Assembly (NCBI RefSeq): GCF_038008685.1
Contig: NZ_JBBOZQ010000001.1
Location: 3,782,001 to 3,846,000, forward strand
From: Lysinibacillus sp. FSL W8-0992
GTDB lineage: Bacteria; Bacillota; Bacilli; Bacillales_A; Planococcaceae
Direction: 5' to 3'
DNA: 64,000 nt
Numbering within the stretch: the first letter of the stretch is position 1; each line of letters opens with the position of its first letter. The notes beneath the pieces are model-generated. The model saw nothing but the letters and a program-made list of their open reading frames with translations, had not been told where the DNA came from and searched no databases. A program made the position numbers and the translations under genes. Positions 42,343 to 51,207 of the stretch are shown in pieces.

Positions 42343-43488
42343 TTAAAAACTTTCCACTGGTACATAGCCAACCTTTTCAACTAATGCCTGCCCTTCTGGC
42401 GACACAATCCATTCAATAAACTGCTTAACATTTTGGTTTTTTGCCCCAGTAGTCACTGCATAAAATTCCGACGTTAGTGGATATGTACCATTTCGAATAT
42501 TTTCCTTCGTCGGCGCTATACCATCAATGGACAGTAATTGAATTTCTTTATTGCCGACCATTTCTGTCGAGTAATACCTAAACGTAAAACCAATTGCATT
42601 TTTATAATTGCGATATTGAGATACCTCATGGATAATACCGCCCATTCCAGATGCTACATCTTCTGCTGGAGCCTCCATTATAGTTTTATCACCCATCATT
42701 TTTTCTAATGTCGTCTGACTCCCACTATCAGCTGGTCGTTGGAATGCACGAATAGAATCATTGGCACCTCCAACTTCACGCCAGTTTGTTATTTCTCCAG
42801 CGTAAATTTGTTTGATTTGTTCAAGGGATAAATTTTCAACAATATTTTTATGATGGACAAAAAAGACAAATGCTTCTCGCCCTATCGGTGTCATATCAAA
42901 TGTCAGCCCATTGATCTCCGCTGATTTAATTTGTGACTCAGATGGCGCCGCAGCAAATATGACATCAACATCACCTGAAATTAAATTTTGATAAGCCTCA
43001 GGCGTTCGACTTACCTTAACCTCACTATCATAATACGGGTAGTCCTTTTTTGGATATGTCGCTTCCACAAAAGCTGCATATAATGGATACATTGCCGTTG
43101 CGCCATCTAAGCGTGGAAGTGGTTCCGCCAATTGTAATGTTGCTTTTTTATCGTTCTTCACGACCTTATTCTGCTCTACGAATGGTTCATAGTTATACTC
43201 ATTGATTTCTGCATCGACAGTAGCCATACTCATTTTATAATGATACTTAATTGGTGCAACGGAAGCGAAAATAACAGCAACACCAATAATTGTCGAAAAT
43301 AATACTTTCCGCTGCTTCGTCTTAAACCATTCAAAAATTAGACATGTAAAGAGTAAAAAGAAGCTAATCGATAGTACGAAAAGAAGATTCAAATAATGAA
43401 TAGCACCATTTAATAAAAAAGTAAAAGCAATTATTCCAGTAAAAAATAACACACCCATAAACACGAATATGGTTTGCAAAACTCTCAT
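42343..43488 (-). CDS. Membrane-anchored phosphate-binding-like protein (PstS-type)
   Basis: The 381-residue protein has three N-terminal membrane helices (to about residue 90) and a C-terminal PBP-like domain: PRLDGATAMYPLYAAFVEAT, FAAAPSESQI, QIKQIYAGEITNWREVGG, FQRPADSGSQTTLEKMM and EWIVSPEGQALVEKVGYVPV. This resembles PstS substrate-binding domains but is fixed in the membrane instead of lipid-anchored. A phosphate- or oxyanion-sensing or uptake role is inferred. Confidence 0.85.
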   Translation of the reverse strand: MRVLQTIFVFMGVLFFTGIIAFTFLLNGAIHYLNLLFVLSISFFLLFTCLIFEWFKTKQRKVLFSTIIGVAVIFASVAPIKYHYKMSMATVDAEINEYNYEPFVEQNKVVKNDKKATLQLAEPLPRLDGATAMYPLYAAFVEATYPKKDYPYYDSEVKVSRTPEAYQNLISGDVDVIFAAAPSESQIKSAEINGLTFDMTPIGREAFVFFVHHKNIVENLSLEQIKQIYAGEITNWREVGGANDSIRAFQRPADSGSQTTLEKMMGDKTIMEAPAEDVASGMGGIIHEVSQYRNYKNAIGFTFRYYSTEMVGNKEIQLLSIDGIAPTKENIRNGTYPLTSEFYAVTTGAKNQNVKQFIEWIVSPEGQALVEKVGYVPVESF

Positions 43489-43645
43489 TGCCTTGTCCTC
43501 CTCCTTCCTCGAAAGTGTAAAATTACACTATTTATATTTACCATATAAGATTTCAGAGAAAAAGGCAACAAAATTTTGGTAATTAATGTTGTACTCTTCA
43601 ACGATGAAATAGCAAAAATGCACGAGCGTAATTTACAACAAAAAA

Positions 43646-43665
43646 AGGAGCTTGCAAAAGCTCCT
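43646..43665 (-). terminator. Terminator after the CwlJ gene
   Basis: AGGAGCTT (43646-43653) and AAGCTCCT (43658-43665) form an 8-bp stem with a 4-base loop; the minus-strand read runs into a long T tract. Confidence 0.85.
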
Positions 43666-43682
43666 CAATCCGAAATTATTAT

Positions 43683-44123
43683 CTATCCAGTGTAAACCCC
43701 TTCACATGTATCCGGAGCAGGTTCATAGAAACAATGATTTTTAAATTGACCAGTGAATGGTTGGCCATACCACGTTGGAGGGCACGGAGCATATGGATTA
43801 AAGTACCAGAGGGCAAATTTCGCTGGGTGCTGCCTCCAATAATCCAAATTCTGTTTCGCTAATCTTTTCTCAGTTTCCCTAGCTCGTTGATAAAACATAT
43901 TCCCTTTTTGAACCGCTTCAAAAGAATAATTTCCGCCCTGTACCTGATAAATAACATCGTCAATTGATCTTAAATCTTTAAAATCTAAACAATTTGATAC
44001 TAGGCGATTAACAATGACATTTCCAACATACAACATCCCTTGTTTTCCTTCACCTTCAGCTTCTGCTCTCATCATCCTCGCCATTAAAGCGACATCTGCA
44101 TCACGGTATTTTGCTCTTGGCAA
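43683..44123 (-). CDS. cwlJ: Spore cortex-lytic hydrolase CwlJ
   Basis: The 146-residue protein matches CwlJ/SleB-type hydrolases: ADVALMARMMRAEAEGEGKQ (catalytic Glu block), GMLYVGNVIVNRLVSNCLDF, FEAVQKGNMFYQRARETEKR, WPxxPAK-like HPAKFALWYFNPYAPCPPTW and KNHCFYEP. Length agrees with Bacillus CwlJ (about 142). It degrades cortex peptidoglycan in germination and marks the host as a spore former. The start is a TTG at 44123 with GGGGTG upstream. Confidence 0.92.
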   Translation of the reverse strand: MPRAKYRDADVALMARMMRAEAEGEGKQGMLYVGNVIVNRLVSNCLDFKDLRSIDDVIYQVQGGNYSFEAVQKGNMFYQRARETEKRLAKQNLDYWRQHPAKFALWYFNPYAPCPPTWYGQPFTGQFKNHCFYEPAPDTCEGVYTG

Positions 44124-44200
44124 TTTAATCACCCCACGATTATTGTATGACAAGAAGGCGAAAATTGTGTCACTGTTAATTAAGAAGAATGCTTTTTAGC

Positions 44201-44989
44201 TTACCGTTGGACATTTTGGCTATTTTTAAAATAGATGCTATATTTCCTCGCATTTGTAAAACCTAATTTACTACCTAAATTAATGGAAGCACTATTATCA
44301 ACATCACAATCCCAGCGTGGTTGAATTGTTTCAGCTAGGCAATAATCTATAAACTGTTCAGCTACAATACCCGCTAACCCTTTTCCCCTATAATTCAAGT
44401 CGGTCACGATATCTATTTCTGCATATTTTGAAGATTTAAAAATTGAAACGCATTCACTAATTATCTTCCCTCTATCCTTCACACAAAATCCAATTCCATT
44501 TTGAATGAAATTATCCGTAGAATCCCAATATTCATCGTAGTATTTTTTATCAAACTCCAAACAATGCTGAATATCCAATGGGTCTATTTTTGCTACATCA
44601 TACTTGCAATTATCGATTCTTCTTCTACTTTTATATTTCATTGCATCAAAAGAATAAGCATACCTTTGAATTTTCCCTACATGCTTATTAAGGCATTTTT
44701 CAATTGCCTGATCCCAAGAAGAATTGCCAGAAAATAATGTAAAACGTTTCGCTTGATTTACAGATGCCTCAAAAAATTTAATAAGGTTCTGTATTAATAG
44801 CTCATCTATTGTATGCCCTGTAATATAGTACAATCCTGAATCGGTTTGAATAAGCAATGATTCGTAATCGGCACAATCTGCATAAACAGTTCCTTCTATA
44901 GTAGAATCCAACACACTAAATACAAACGTTGGTGCGTCTTCAAGTTTGTTCTTTATTAAACTATAATGCTCTTTTGGTACTAGAATCAT
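44201..44989 (-). CDS. GNAT-family N-acetyltransferase
   Basis: The 262-residue protein has a non-conserved N-terminal half and a C-terminal GNAT acetyl-CoA domain: AEIDIVTDLNYRGKGLAGIV (motif A) and NSASINLGSKLGFTNARKY. The layout fits the GNAT_acetyltran group of unknown substrate. The start is the ATG at 44989 with AAGGAG 10 bases upstream; the ORF extends upstream to 45034 without a ribosome site. Confidence 0.88.
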   Translation of the reverse strand: MILVPKEHYSLIKNKLEDAPTFVFSVLDSTIEGTVYADCADYESLLIQTDSGLYYITGHTIDELLIQNLIKFFEASVNQAKRFTLFSGNSSWDQAIEKCLNKHVGKIQRYAYSFDAMKYKSRRRIDNCKYDVAKIDPLDIQHCLEFDKKYYDEYWDSTDNFIQNGIGFCVKDRGKIISECVSIFKSSKYAEIDIVTDLNYRGKGLAGIVAEQFIDYCLAETIQPRWDCDVDNSASINLGSKLGFTNARKYSIYFKNSQNVQR

Positions 44990-45095
44990 TTTGCTATAAC
45001 TCCTTAATGTATATTTCAAAATACGCAAATACATTTTTTCATAAGATATTTTATTAAATTAATAAACACGATTAAATTCGAAGGTAAATTGTCCA

Positions 45096-45278
45096 TTAAT
45101 ATAGCGTTAATACGAATAAAAGAATCGATAATGTAAAGCAAATACTCCATAACGAACCAAGTATTTTTTGATTTTTAATATTTCTATTTTGTTTTAGTTT
45201 TTCTAATAACTGAACTAAATTCATAAACCATAAAAAAGAAAATAACAGCGGTAAAAAAATAAAAAATAAAAAATCCAT
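45096..45278 (-). CDS. Small two-helix membrane protein
   Basis: The 60-residue protein has hydrophobic segments at about 2-22 and 42-59 with a basic loop (KLKQNRNIKNQK). GGAGGAAAGG precedes the ATG. It is one of three adjacent small membrane-protein genes. Family not recognised. Confidence 0.65.
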   Translation of the reverse strand: MDFLFFIFLPLLFSFLWFMNLVQLLEKLKQNRNIKNQKILGSLWSICFTLSILLFVLTLY

Positions 45279-45311
45279 TGCCTTTCCTCCATCAAACTAT
45301 TAAAAGTTTCT

Positions 45312-45458
45312 TTAATTAATAGTTTTCTTTTTTATTCTTTTCCATACAAAGAATAAAATAATCACAACAACTAAAACTCCGATAATACCACACATAAATG
45401 GATCAATAACGAAAAAATAGCTATCATGTAACTGATATTGCTCACTCGCTAAATGCAT
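45312..45458 (-). CDS. Small single-helix membrane protein
   Basis: The 48-residue protein has one membrane helix (about 22-41, GIIGVLVVVIILFFVW) and a basic C-terminal tail (KRIKKKTIN). The start is the ATG at 45458 with AAAGGA upstream; the longer ORF to 45497 lacks a ribosome site. Family not recognised. Confidence 0.6.
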   Translation of the reverse strand: MHLASEQYQLHDSYFFVIDPFMCGIIGVLVVVIILFFVWKRIKKKTIN

Positions 45459-45497
45459 TAAACCATTCCTTTGCTCTCTGTTATAGCAAATCCTCAA

Positions 45498-45761
45498 TCA
45501 AACGTTATTAATTAAAATGCCTTGAATGGCAACGAATAAGATGAATAATGCCGTACATAGAAAGAAGCCACCCCATAATAAATTCTTCGTTCTTTTATAT
45601 TCTCGTAACCCTATTATTAGGAACATGACACCCATCAATGCGAACATCAATGGGAATAAGTGATAATTTTCCGTAACCTTGACGTAAATACTAATTACCA
45701 TAACAAGGATTGCAAAAAATAGTTGCATGAACATCAAAATATCAAACTTTTTTTCTTTCAT
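45498..45761 (-). CDS. Small membrane protein with three helices
   Basis: The 87-residue protein has three hydrophobic segments (about 8-26, 33-49, 62-84) and a Tyr/Arg-rich loop (GLREYKRTKNLLWGG). GGGAGG precedes the ATG. It is the upstream member of the three-gene set. Family not recognised. Confidence 0.65.
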   Translation of the reverse strand: MKEKKFDILMFMQLFFAILVMVISIYVKVTENYHLFPLMFALMGVMFLIIGLREYKRTKNLLWGGFFLCTALFILFVAIQGILINNV

Positions 45762-45839
45762 TTTTTACCTCCCACTTTACTTCCTTCCTCAATATCATTT
45801 CATTTTTTACTTTAGTTGGTATTATATTTAGCGAACTTA

Positions 45840-45970
45840 AAAATTTCGTCCACAAAGGTGAAAAACTCAATTTATCCATTAGCAATATTGCTGACGTCTC
45901 AGAGGAATCCGATGCTAGTATAGAAGAGACGACTGCTTCAACAGAAGAAACAGCTAGTCAATTGACGTTG
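45840..45970 (+). pseudogene. Fragment of a methyl-accepting chemotaxis protein
   Basis: Plus-strand frame reads NIADVSEESDASIEETTAST followed by EETASQ, which is the coiled-coil signalling region of chemotaxis receptors. There is no start and the frame breaks into the terminator, so only a short fragment of a receptor gene remains. Confidence 0.7.
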
Positions 45971-46010
45971 AGATGTGTACTGAAATCCATTTCCAGTACA
46001 CATCTTTTTT
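45971..46010 (+). terminator. Terminator after the receptor fragment
   Basis: AGATGTGTACTG (45971-45982) and CAGTACACATCT (45994-46005) form a perfect 12-bp stem followed by TTTTT. Confidence 0.9.
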
Positions 46011-46025
46011 TGTTCATTAGGAAGT

Positions 46026-46145
46026 ATCGGCGATTCTGGCTGTTTTATCGGCGATTTCTCATGACTTACCGGCGATTCACACGGTTTTATCGGCGATTTC
46101 TCGTGACTTACCGGCGATTCACACGGTTTTACCGGCGATTCCCCA
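46026..46145. repeat. 21-bp-period CGGCGATT repeat array, short
   Basis: About five and a half units with the core (T/C)CGGCGATT start 21 bp apart; the following 12 bases alternate between CTCATGACTTA-like and CACACGGTTTTA-like forms. The same core and period form the long array at 59.4-59.9 kb. The open reading frames across it result from the period being divisible by three. Confidence 0.85.
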
Positions 46146-46150
46146 TTCCG

Positions 46151-46468
46151 TTATTGACCCCAAGGCTGTTCGCCATATCTTTTAAGTGCTACAACTTCAC
46201 CATCATTATTTTTCAATCGATTATAAACATACTTAATTTTGTATTCGTTGTATTTTTCTAATTCGAGTTTATCGTAATTCTTCTTCGATAAAGACAACTC
46301 GCGATTATCAATTAACAAATAATGTTCGCCATTTCTTTCTATAATGCTTTGCTCATCAAGTTGATAGGTGCTTTCGATTTGTACATCATTCATAGTGTAA
46401 AAACCCACTACAATCAGTCCTACAAAGATGACTAAGAAAAAGATTGTGAATATTTTACTTCTACTCAT
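46151..46468 (-). CDS. Membrane-anchored small protein
   Basis: The 105-residue protein has one N-terminal helix (about 5-26, FTIFFLVIFVGLIVVGFY) and a polar C-terminal domain with several Tyr and Lys. The start is the ATG at 46468, 6 bases after GGGGGTGG; an ATG at 46474 lies in the ribosome site. The stop is directly next to the repeat array. Family not recognised. Confidence 0.65.
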   Translation of the reverse strand: MSRSKIFTIFFLVIFVGLIVVGFYTMNDVQIESTYQLDEQSIIERNGEHYLLIDNRELSLSKKNYDKLELEKYNEYKIKYVYNRLKNNDGEVVALKRYGEQPWGQ

Positions 46469-46567
46469 GTGCATCCACCCCCCATTAACTTTTGTAGTTA
46501 ATACTTTTACGATTCAACACATGATTAAGTTTCATAAAATAACCAACTATTTACAATTAAAATTGAC

Positions 46568-47221
46568 CTATAGAGTTCGTTTTTTCTCGCCGTCAATTAA
46601 ATTAACATGAACATTAAATGATGTTCCACTGTCAATATGTTTAGGAACGCCTGATAAATCAAGTAATTCCTTTAAATGAATTGATTTTTCTTGATTTGCT
46701 TCGATTGTTATACTATATGGGCCAGCTTCATTCATAAGTGACTCCATTCGTACTCCATCTTCCATGAAATAGGAATCTAAAAATTCTAATTCAAATGACA
46801 CTGCTTTATTGCTTTTATTATGTAATACAAGGTTACATTCCCCTGTTATTATGTCTTCACTCACATTTTCAAAATGACACTTGCCATTCCCATCGTATGA
46901 AATTGCCATAATGCCACTCGCTAATGTTTCTTGGTAAGTCATAATGAGGAACTTCGGTAAAATTGTATATATTATTACGACTATTATTATAGTTCGGAAA
47001 TGATATTTCTTCATACCTATAACAAGTAAAATAATAGCAATTAGAAACATAGCAGAACCTATAATTCCAAGCATAATATATCCATCTTGATTGCGAGTAG
47101 GAAACGACATGAATGTAGAATAAGCCTCTAACATTACATTGTTAGGAAACGGAAAAGATAAGTACATGCATATACCTAAAATAACAATTGAACAAATAAG
47201 TGCGACTTTATTTCTTATCAT
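46568..47221 (-). CDS. Membrane protein of unknown function
   Basis: The 217-residue protein has four hydrophobic segments in the first 110 residues and an extracytoplasmic C-terminal domain with two Cys (CHFENVSEDIITGECNLVL) that could form a disulfide. AGGAGGGG precedes the ATG. It ends in a Lys/Arg tail. Family not recognised. Confidence 0.7.
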   Translation of the reverse strand: MIRNKVALICSIVILGICMYLSFPFPNNVMLEAYSTFMSFPTRNQDGYIMLGIIGSAMFLIAIILLVIGMKKYHFRTIIIVVIIYTILPKFLIMTYQETLASGIMAISYDGNGKCHFENVSEDIITGECNLVLHNKSNKAVSFELEFLDSYFMEDGVRMESLMNEAGPYSITIEANQEKSIHLKELLDLSGVPKHIDSGTSFNVHVNLIDGEKKRTL

Positions 47222-47370
47222 TTTATCCCCTCCTTTTAAGACGTCTTTTGAAAACTAACGATTTTATCACGAGAAACAATCGCTCTCTTTTACTTTTATT
47301 TATTTCTAATTGTCCCCTGCACTATCAGCGATTTCCTTTAGACTGAAACATCATCCTTGTTTAATAAAAG

Positions 47371-47410
47371 AAGATAAGGGCTCTTCTCTGGATCAGAGTA
47401 AAGCCCTCAT
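47371..47410 (-). terminator. Terminator after the DUF4085 gene
   Basis: GATAAGGGCT and AGCCCTCATC (about 47371-47410) pair around a loop, with a T-rich tract on the minus strand. Confidence 0.6.
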
Positions 47411-47414
47411 CGAA

Positions 47415-48176
47415 TTATTCATGATTTTTGTTACTTTTAAAGGAAACTTGATCCGCACATATAATAAAGTCAATTAACCCCATTTCGCTATTTTGAAGCA
47501 GGACGTGGAACTCGTAATTGTCATTTACTTTATATACTTCGTTATACAACCACCATGAATCTTCCAACAAACCATCTTGTTTTATGATTTGATAATTTTC
47601 AAAGGTGACTTCCTCTATATCTGTAAAACCACCTGTATTATCAAGGTGTAATGTTAATGACCTGTCATGCTGCACAGATTTTATAATCGTACAATCATGA
47701 AACCCAAAGTTTTCAACTATATCTTTTTCAAATGAACTTGAAGCTTCTTTGAAATACTTTCTATATTCGGCACTTGTGGCGGTAACTGACCTTTCATTTT
47801 CCTCAGAAAATTTAGTTACCGCGTTTATAACTGTACGAGTTGCTTTATATAAAGCAAAAACTCGTATATCAGCTATCTGATTTAAAATTGTTTCTGGTAA
47901 TTCGTTTTTTAAACGATGTTGATTATAGATGAAACCATCATGAAATTGTTCTATTGCCTGATGTCTATTAAAAGGTTCATATTCGTTATTATCATCGCTA
48001 GTTTCCAATATAGAAGAAATTTCTTCTTGTAAATCAAGCCAGCTGTTTAACTCATTATTGTAGAGTTGTTGAAAATATTCTTCCGAAAACGTTTCGGCTT
48101 GTTTGTCTTCCTCTATATTCAAATGAAAACTTGTTTTTTGACACAGTTCATACCATTCTTTAGTAAAATATTTCAT
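47415..48176 (-). CDS. DUF4085 family protein
   Basis: The 253-residue protein begins MKYFTKEWYELCQKTSF, the typical start of DUF4085 proteins in Bacillus, and has the family block ENFGFHDCTIIKSVQHDRSL. It is soluble. The role is unknown. GAGAGGCGAG precedes the ATG. Confidence 0.85.
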   Translation of the reverse strand: MKYFTKEWYELCQKTSFHLNIEEDKQAETFSEEYFQQLYNNELNSWLDLQEEISSILETSDDNNEYEPFNRHQAIEQFHDGFIYNQHRLKNELPETILNQIADIRVFALYKATRTVINAVTKFSEENERSVTATSAEYRKYFKEASSSFEKDIVENFGFHDCTIIKSVQHDRSLTLHLDNTGGFTDIEEVTFENYQIIKQDGLLEDSWWLYNEVYKVNDNYEFHVLLQNSEMGLIDFIICADQVSFKSNKNHE

Positions 48177-48235
48177 AGAATCTCGCCTCTCTATCTGATG
48201 AAATACGGGCAGCGATTTACAATTTTCTAATGTAC

Positions 48236-48865
48236 TTATAATTCTTTCTCACATTTTATCATTATAAAATTTATAGGAGGTTTATTTTCCGCATGTTTGC
48301 TTGGCTCGTCAATTTCTGTAAACTCGACTAGCCCATATTGTTCAAATTCTTGTTTTATGGAGTCTGCATCATAAAAAAACATGTTAACGCCTTCCATTAC
48401 CTCAAAATAGTCTTTAGCTAATTGTTTGCCCTTTCCAAACATAGGGGCTTTTTGTGAAACTGTTGTAAAAATCATATACCCATTTGGCTTTAGCTGATTA
48501 TAGCAATCTTTAATAAACTTCTCACGCTCATGTTTATTCAATAGATGGATAAGGGCATAGCAAAATATACCGTCATAAAGTTTATTATCAAAAGGCATAG
48601 CAGTTACTGAACCGTGGAAAATATTAATATCAAGCCCATTTTGTCTTGCCAAGTCAATCGCTGTTTGTGAAATCTCGATGCCGGTTACATCGATTCCATT
48701 GTCAGTAAAAACCTTTGCATTTCTACCGTATCCAATACCTGGTATCAATATATCTTTAACATTTCTCTCAAGGAAAAAATCCTTTACTACGATTGCTGAG
48801 TCTGTCGGCTCAAATCCCCACATTGTTTGTTTTTCTATAAAGCTTGTTTCCCAAAATTCCGTCAT
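48236..48865 (-). CDS. Class I SAM-dependent methyltransferase
   Basis: The 209-residue protein has a Rossmann methyltransferase core: motif I ILIPGIGYGRNAKVF, acidic loop VTGIEISQTAIDLAR, and DGIFCYALIHLLN for motif IV. It looks like small tellurite/thiopurine-type methyltransferases. The substrate is not known. TAGGAG precedes the ATG. Confidence 0.88.
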   Translation of the reverse strand: MTEFWETSFIEKQTMWGFEPTDSAIVVKDFFLERNVKDILIPGIGYGRNAKVFTDNGIDVTGIEISQTAIDLARQNGLDINIFHGSVTAMPFDNKLYDGIFCYALIHLLNKHEREKFIKDCYNQLKPNGYMIFTTVSQKAPMFGKGKQLAKDYFEVMEGVNMFFYDADSIKQEFEQYGLVEFTEIDEPSKHAENKPPINFIMIKCEKEL

Positions 48866-49008
48866 ATCGTATCTCCTAGCTAGTTTAATTTAGTAAAATT
48901 AAGTTTCTCTCAGCAATCACATTAATTCAACTAATTAGCTTTGCTTTACCGTAATCGCTATTGTTCCCCATTCTTTTTCTTGTTCAGGAGAGTAAATTTC
49001 ATATGTAT

Positions 49009-49335
49009 TCAATAAGATACATTCTTCTTTTTATTTTTGATTAGATAAACAGCCCACCAAACAAATAAATAAAAGAATCCTACAATTACATAAATAGGCC
49101 AGTTGAAGCCTTGTTGTAACTGCGTAATAAAATGTTCAAACTCATCCACCCCTTTTTCTCTCCCAATGCTATTGATTATACTAATTATCGGAATAGTCAT
49201 AGCAAAAATTATCGTAATAATCGATACAATCACTAATTTCTTTTTTACTATACTCAATATTGCAACACCCAATGTTGCTAGTATAAATGTGTAATAAATA
49301 ATCCAAACCCAATTAGGAAGAGTCTCCCAATACAT
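49009..49335 (-). CDS. Small membrane protein
   Basis: The 108-residue protein has three hydrophobic segments (about 9-29, 33-52, 80-102) and a basic C-terminus. GAGGTGGG precedes the ATG. It is followed on the transcript by no obvious partner. Family not recognised. Confidence 0.65.
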   Translation of the reverse strand: MYWETLPNWVWIIYYTFILATLGVAILSIVKKKLVIVSIITIIFAMTIPIISIINSIGREKGVDEFEHFITQLQQGFNWPIYVIVGFFYLFVWWAVYLIKNKKKNVSY

Positions 49336-49351
49336 TTTCCCACCTCATCAA

Positions 49352-49903
49352 TCAGTTATGTTTAAGTCTGAATTTAAAACGTTTTGTCTTGTAAATATAC
49401 TTAAGTTGACATACAGTCCAAAGTACAAATAACGCTGCACTTACAGTGAAAAATACAATTGGGAATGCATAAAACCAATCTGGAAAATAGCGATTTACAA
49501 TATAATAATCCCCTGCTTTAAATCCTTCAGTTACATAAAAGAATGAAGTGAGCAAATTCTCTTTATTATCCGCATTGAACGGAAACACATGTTTAGCCTC
49601 TTCAAAATCTAAATTTAAATATTGTACATCATGGATGCCGCCTTTTTTGTCAAAAATCGCAATGCTCTCTGACGTATGAAATCGTTCATTAATCGCTTGA
49701 AGAGTATGTTCGATGTTTTTAATATCATTGTCGCTAAGGTTTTTTCCATTAAACTCACTAATAAAGTTATTACGAGCATCTCTATAGTTCAATTTAGTAG
49801 AATCGGCCAAATTAATACTTATTAATCCCAAAACTAAAAACAACATGAACCACAAAAATAAACGCTTCGTTTTCTTGTTTAAGCCAATAAATTTCATATT
49901 CAT
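49352..49903 (-). CDS. Membrane protein with extracytoplasmic domain, unknown
   Basis: The 183-residue protein has helices at about 13-31 and 146-168 and a polar domain between them (DNDIKNIEHTLQAINERFHT). GGAGGG lies 6 bases before the ATG. It is followed after 16 bp by the 49009 small membrane gene, so they may form a unit. Family not recognised. Confidence 0.65.
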   Translation of the reverse strand: MNMKFIGLNKKTKRLFLWFMLFLVLGLISINLADSTKLNYRDARNNFISEFNGKNLSDNDIKNIEHTLQAINERFHTSESIAIFDKKGGIHDVQYLNLDFEEAKHVFPFNADNKENLLTSFFYVTEGFKAGDYYIVNRYFPDWFYAFPIVFFTVSAALFVLWTVCQLKYIYKTKRFKFRLKHN

Positions 49904-49915
49904 CCCTCCGCTTCA

Positions 49916-50386
49916 CTATTCAAACAACGAAACCTTTAGATCGATTCCATAGCAATGTACAAGCATAGCGTGTAATTGTCCTCGGTGATGGTAAATGTGC
50001 GCAACGATCTCTAACAACCATTCATAGCGTGAGTATGTTACATTCCAATAAGAGGTCACTTCCTCCTGAAGTTCATCTTCTGTAAAATGCATATATTTAT
50101 CTTCTAAAAAAAGATAATTTTTTATTAACCCCTCTTTCATGTCAGCTAAGTTGTTATAGGAGACACTAGCATAATATTCATCCATCTTTTCTTTGGAAGA
50201 CCCGTCTGCAATAAGGGCATCTGCTTCACAAATCATTGCAATATGCTCTACTAACTCGCCAATGGAATGCTTATTCGGTGTAGGCCTTTTATGCAATTCT
50301 TGTTCTGCTAACTTTTCTATCATTTGAACAATTGACGTTACAGCGACTTTGATTTGATGTAGTGCGCTCTTACAATAAATATTCAT
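49916..50386 (-). CDS. DinB-family protein
   Basis: The 156-residue protein has the DinB four-helix-bundle pattern with metal-binding His residues: SIGELVEHIAMICE and VAHIYHHRGQLHAMLVHC. DinB-like enzymes act as metal-dependent thiol (e.g. bacillithiol) transferases or remain uncharacterised. It begins 14 bp after the acetyltransferase stop and shares its transcript. Confidence 0.85.
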   Translation of the reverse strand: MNIYCKSALHQIKVAVTSIVQMIEKLAEQELHKRPTPNKHSIGELVEHIAMICEADALIADGSSKEKMDEYYASVSYNNLADMKEGLIKNYLFLEDKYMHFTEDELQEEVTSYWNVTYSRYEWLLEIVAHIYHHRGQLHAMLVHCYGIDLKVSLFE

Positions 50387-50878
50387 CTAATCTCCCTTAA
50401 CTCTAAACACCATTGTCATAGATGTTCCGGATACTTCATATTCTTCAAAACCTAATTTTTTATAAATGTGAATTGCATGGCTATTTTCAAGATCTACACT
50501 TAAAGAAATAGATTTATATCCTTCATTAATTGCTTGATCAATTATTGCCTTCATCAACAACGTTCCTATTCCTTTTTCCCTAACCTCTTCAGCTACAGCT
50601 ATTCCTAATTCAGGCGTATGCCTATCTACAAAGCCATATCCTTTATTACTTTTATTAAACAAGCGATACCAAACGGCACCAACAGGTTGATGATTCGTAT
50701 TTACTGCAATTAATGCTGTATCTCCATTTCGCCCCCAGCCTTCATGATATTTTTTAATATGACTTGAGTTAATTAAATCCTCTTTTTTAGGTTTGTTCTC
50801 AAGAATATGGATCGATTCATAAAGCATATCGGTCAAAAAATCCAATTCATTTTTTTCAACAGTTCTAATTGTGACCAT
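50387..50878 (-). CDS. GNAT-family N-acetyltransferase
   Basis: The 163-residue protein has the GNAT acetyl-CoA site (ELGIAVAEEVREKGIGTLLM) and the C-terminal SLSVDLENSHAIHIYKKLGF. The substrate is not known. AGGGGTGA precedes the ATG. The DinB gene follows by 0-14 bp, suggesting co-translation. Confidence 0.9.
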   Translation of the reverse strand: MVTIRTVEKNELDFLTDMLYESIHILENKPKKEDLINSSHIKKYHEGWGRNGDTALIAVNTNHQPVGAVWYRLFNKSNKGYGFVDRHTPELGIAVAEEVREKGIGTLLMKAIIDQAINEGYKSISLSVDLENSHAIHIYKKLGFEEYEVSGTSMTMVFRVKGD

Positions 50879-51047
50879 GAATATTTCACCCCTGATATTT
50901 TTTATATTTTATTTACTTCTATTTATAGTGGCTGTTTCCCTTTTATAAATAGAAGAAGGGGTTCCTTAGAACATTTATAAATATGCATCAGCATATATAT
51001 TGTTATATGTATTTAAAAAATTTTAATTATATCGGGAGGGATTTTTT

Positions 51048-51161
51048 ATGTCATTATCGAAAACAAATATTTGCATTTGGAAGCCATTTTCAACATCACC
51101 ACCACCGTTTACTCCAGCTGCTCAAGCAGCATTGAACAAGCTTATATACAAAATAGAATAA
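51048..51161 (+). CDS. Putative leader peptide with a Pro-Pro-Pro motif
   Basis: A 37-codon ORF with a strong GGGAGGG ribosome site encodes MSLSKTNICIWKPFSTSPPP, then FTPAAQAALNKLIYKIE. It is followed by an 8-9-bp hairpin (about 51163-51194) next to the ribosome site of the EamA transporter. Polyproline triplets stall ribosomes without EF-P help, so a leader-regulator role is a plausible inference; a free small protein is the alternative. Confidence 0.5.
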   Translation: MSLSKTNICIWKPFSTSPPPFTPAAQAALNKLIYKIE

Positions 51162-51162
51162 G

Positions 51163-51194
51163 AATCTGCGAGATATAAGCTGTTTCGCAGATTC
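51163..51194 (+). promoter_or_regulatory. Hairpin before the EamA transporter
   Basis: GAATCTGCGA and its partner CGCAGATTC bracket a loop of about 14 bases. The right arm ends directly before GAAGGAG of the transporter. There is no T tract, so it is more likely a translation-control or processing element than a terminator. Confidence 0.55.
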
Positions 51195-51207
51195 GAAGGA
51201 GTAAACG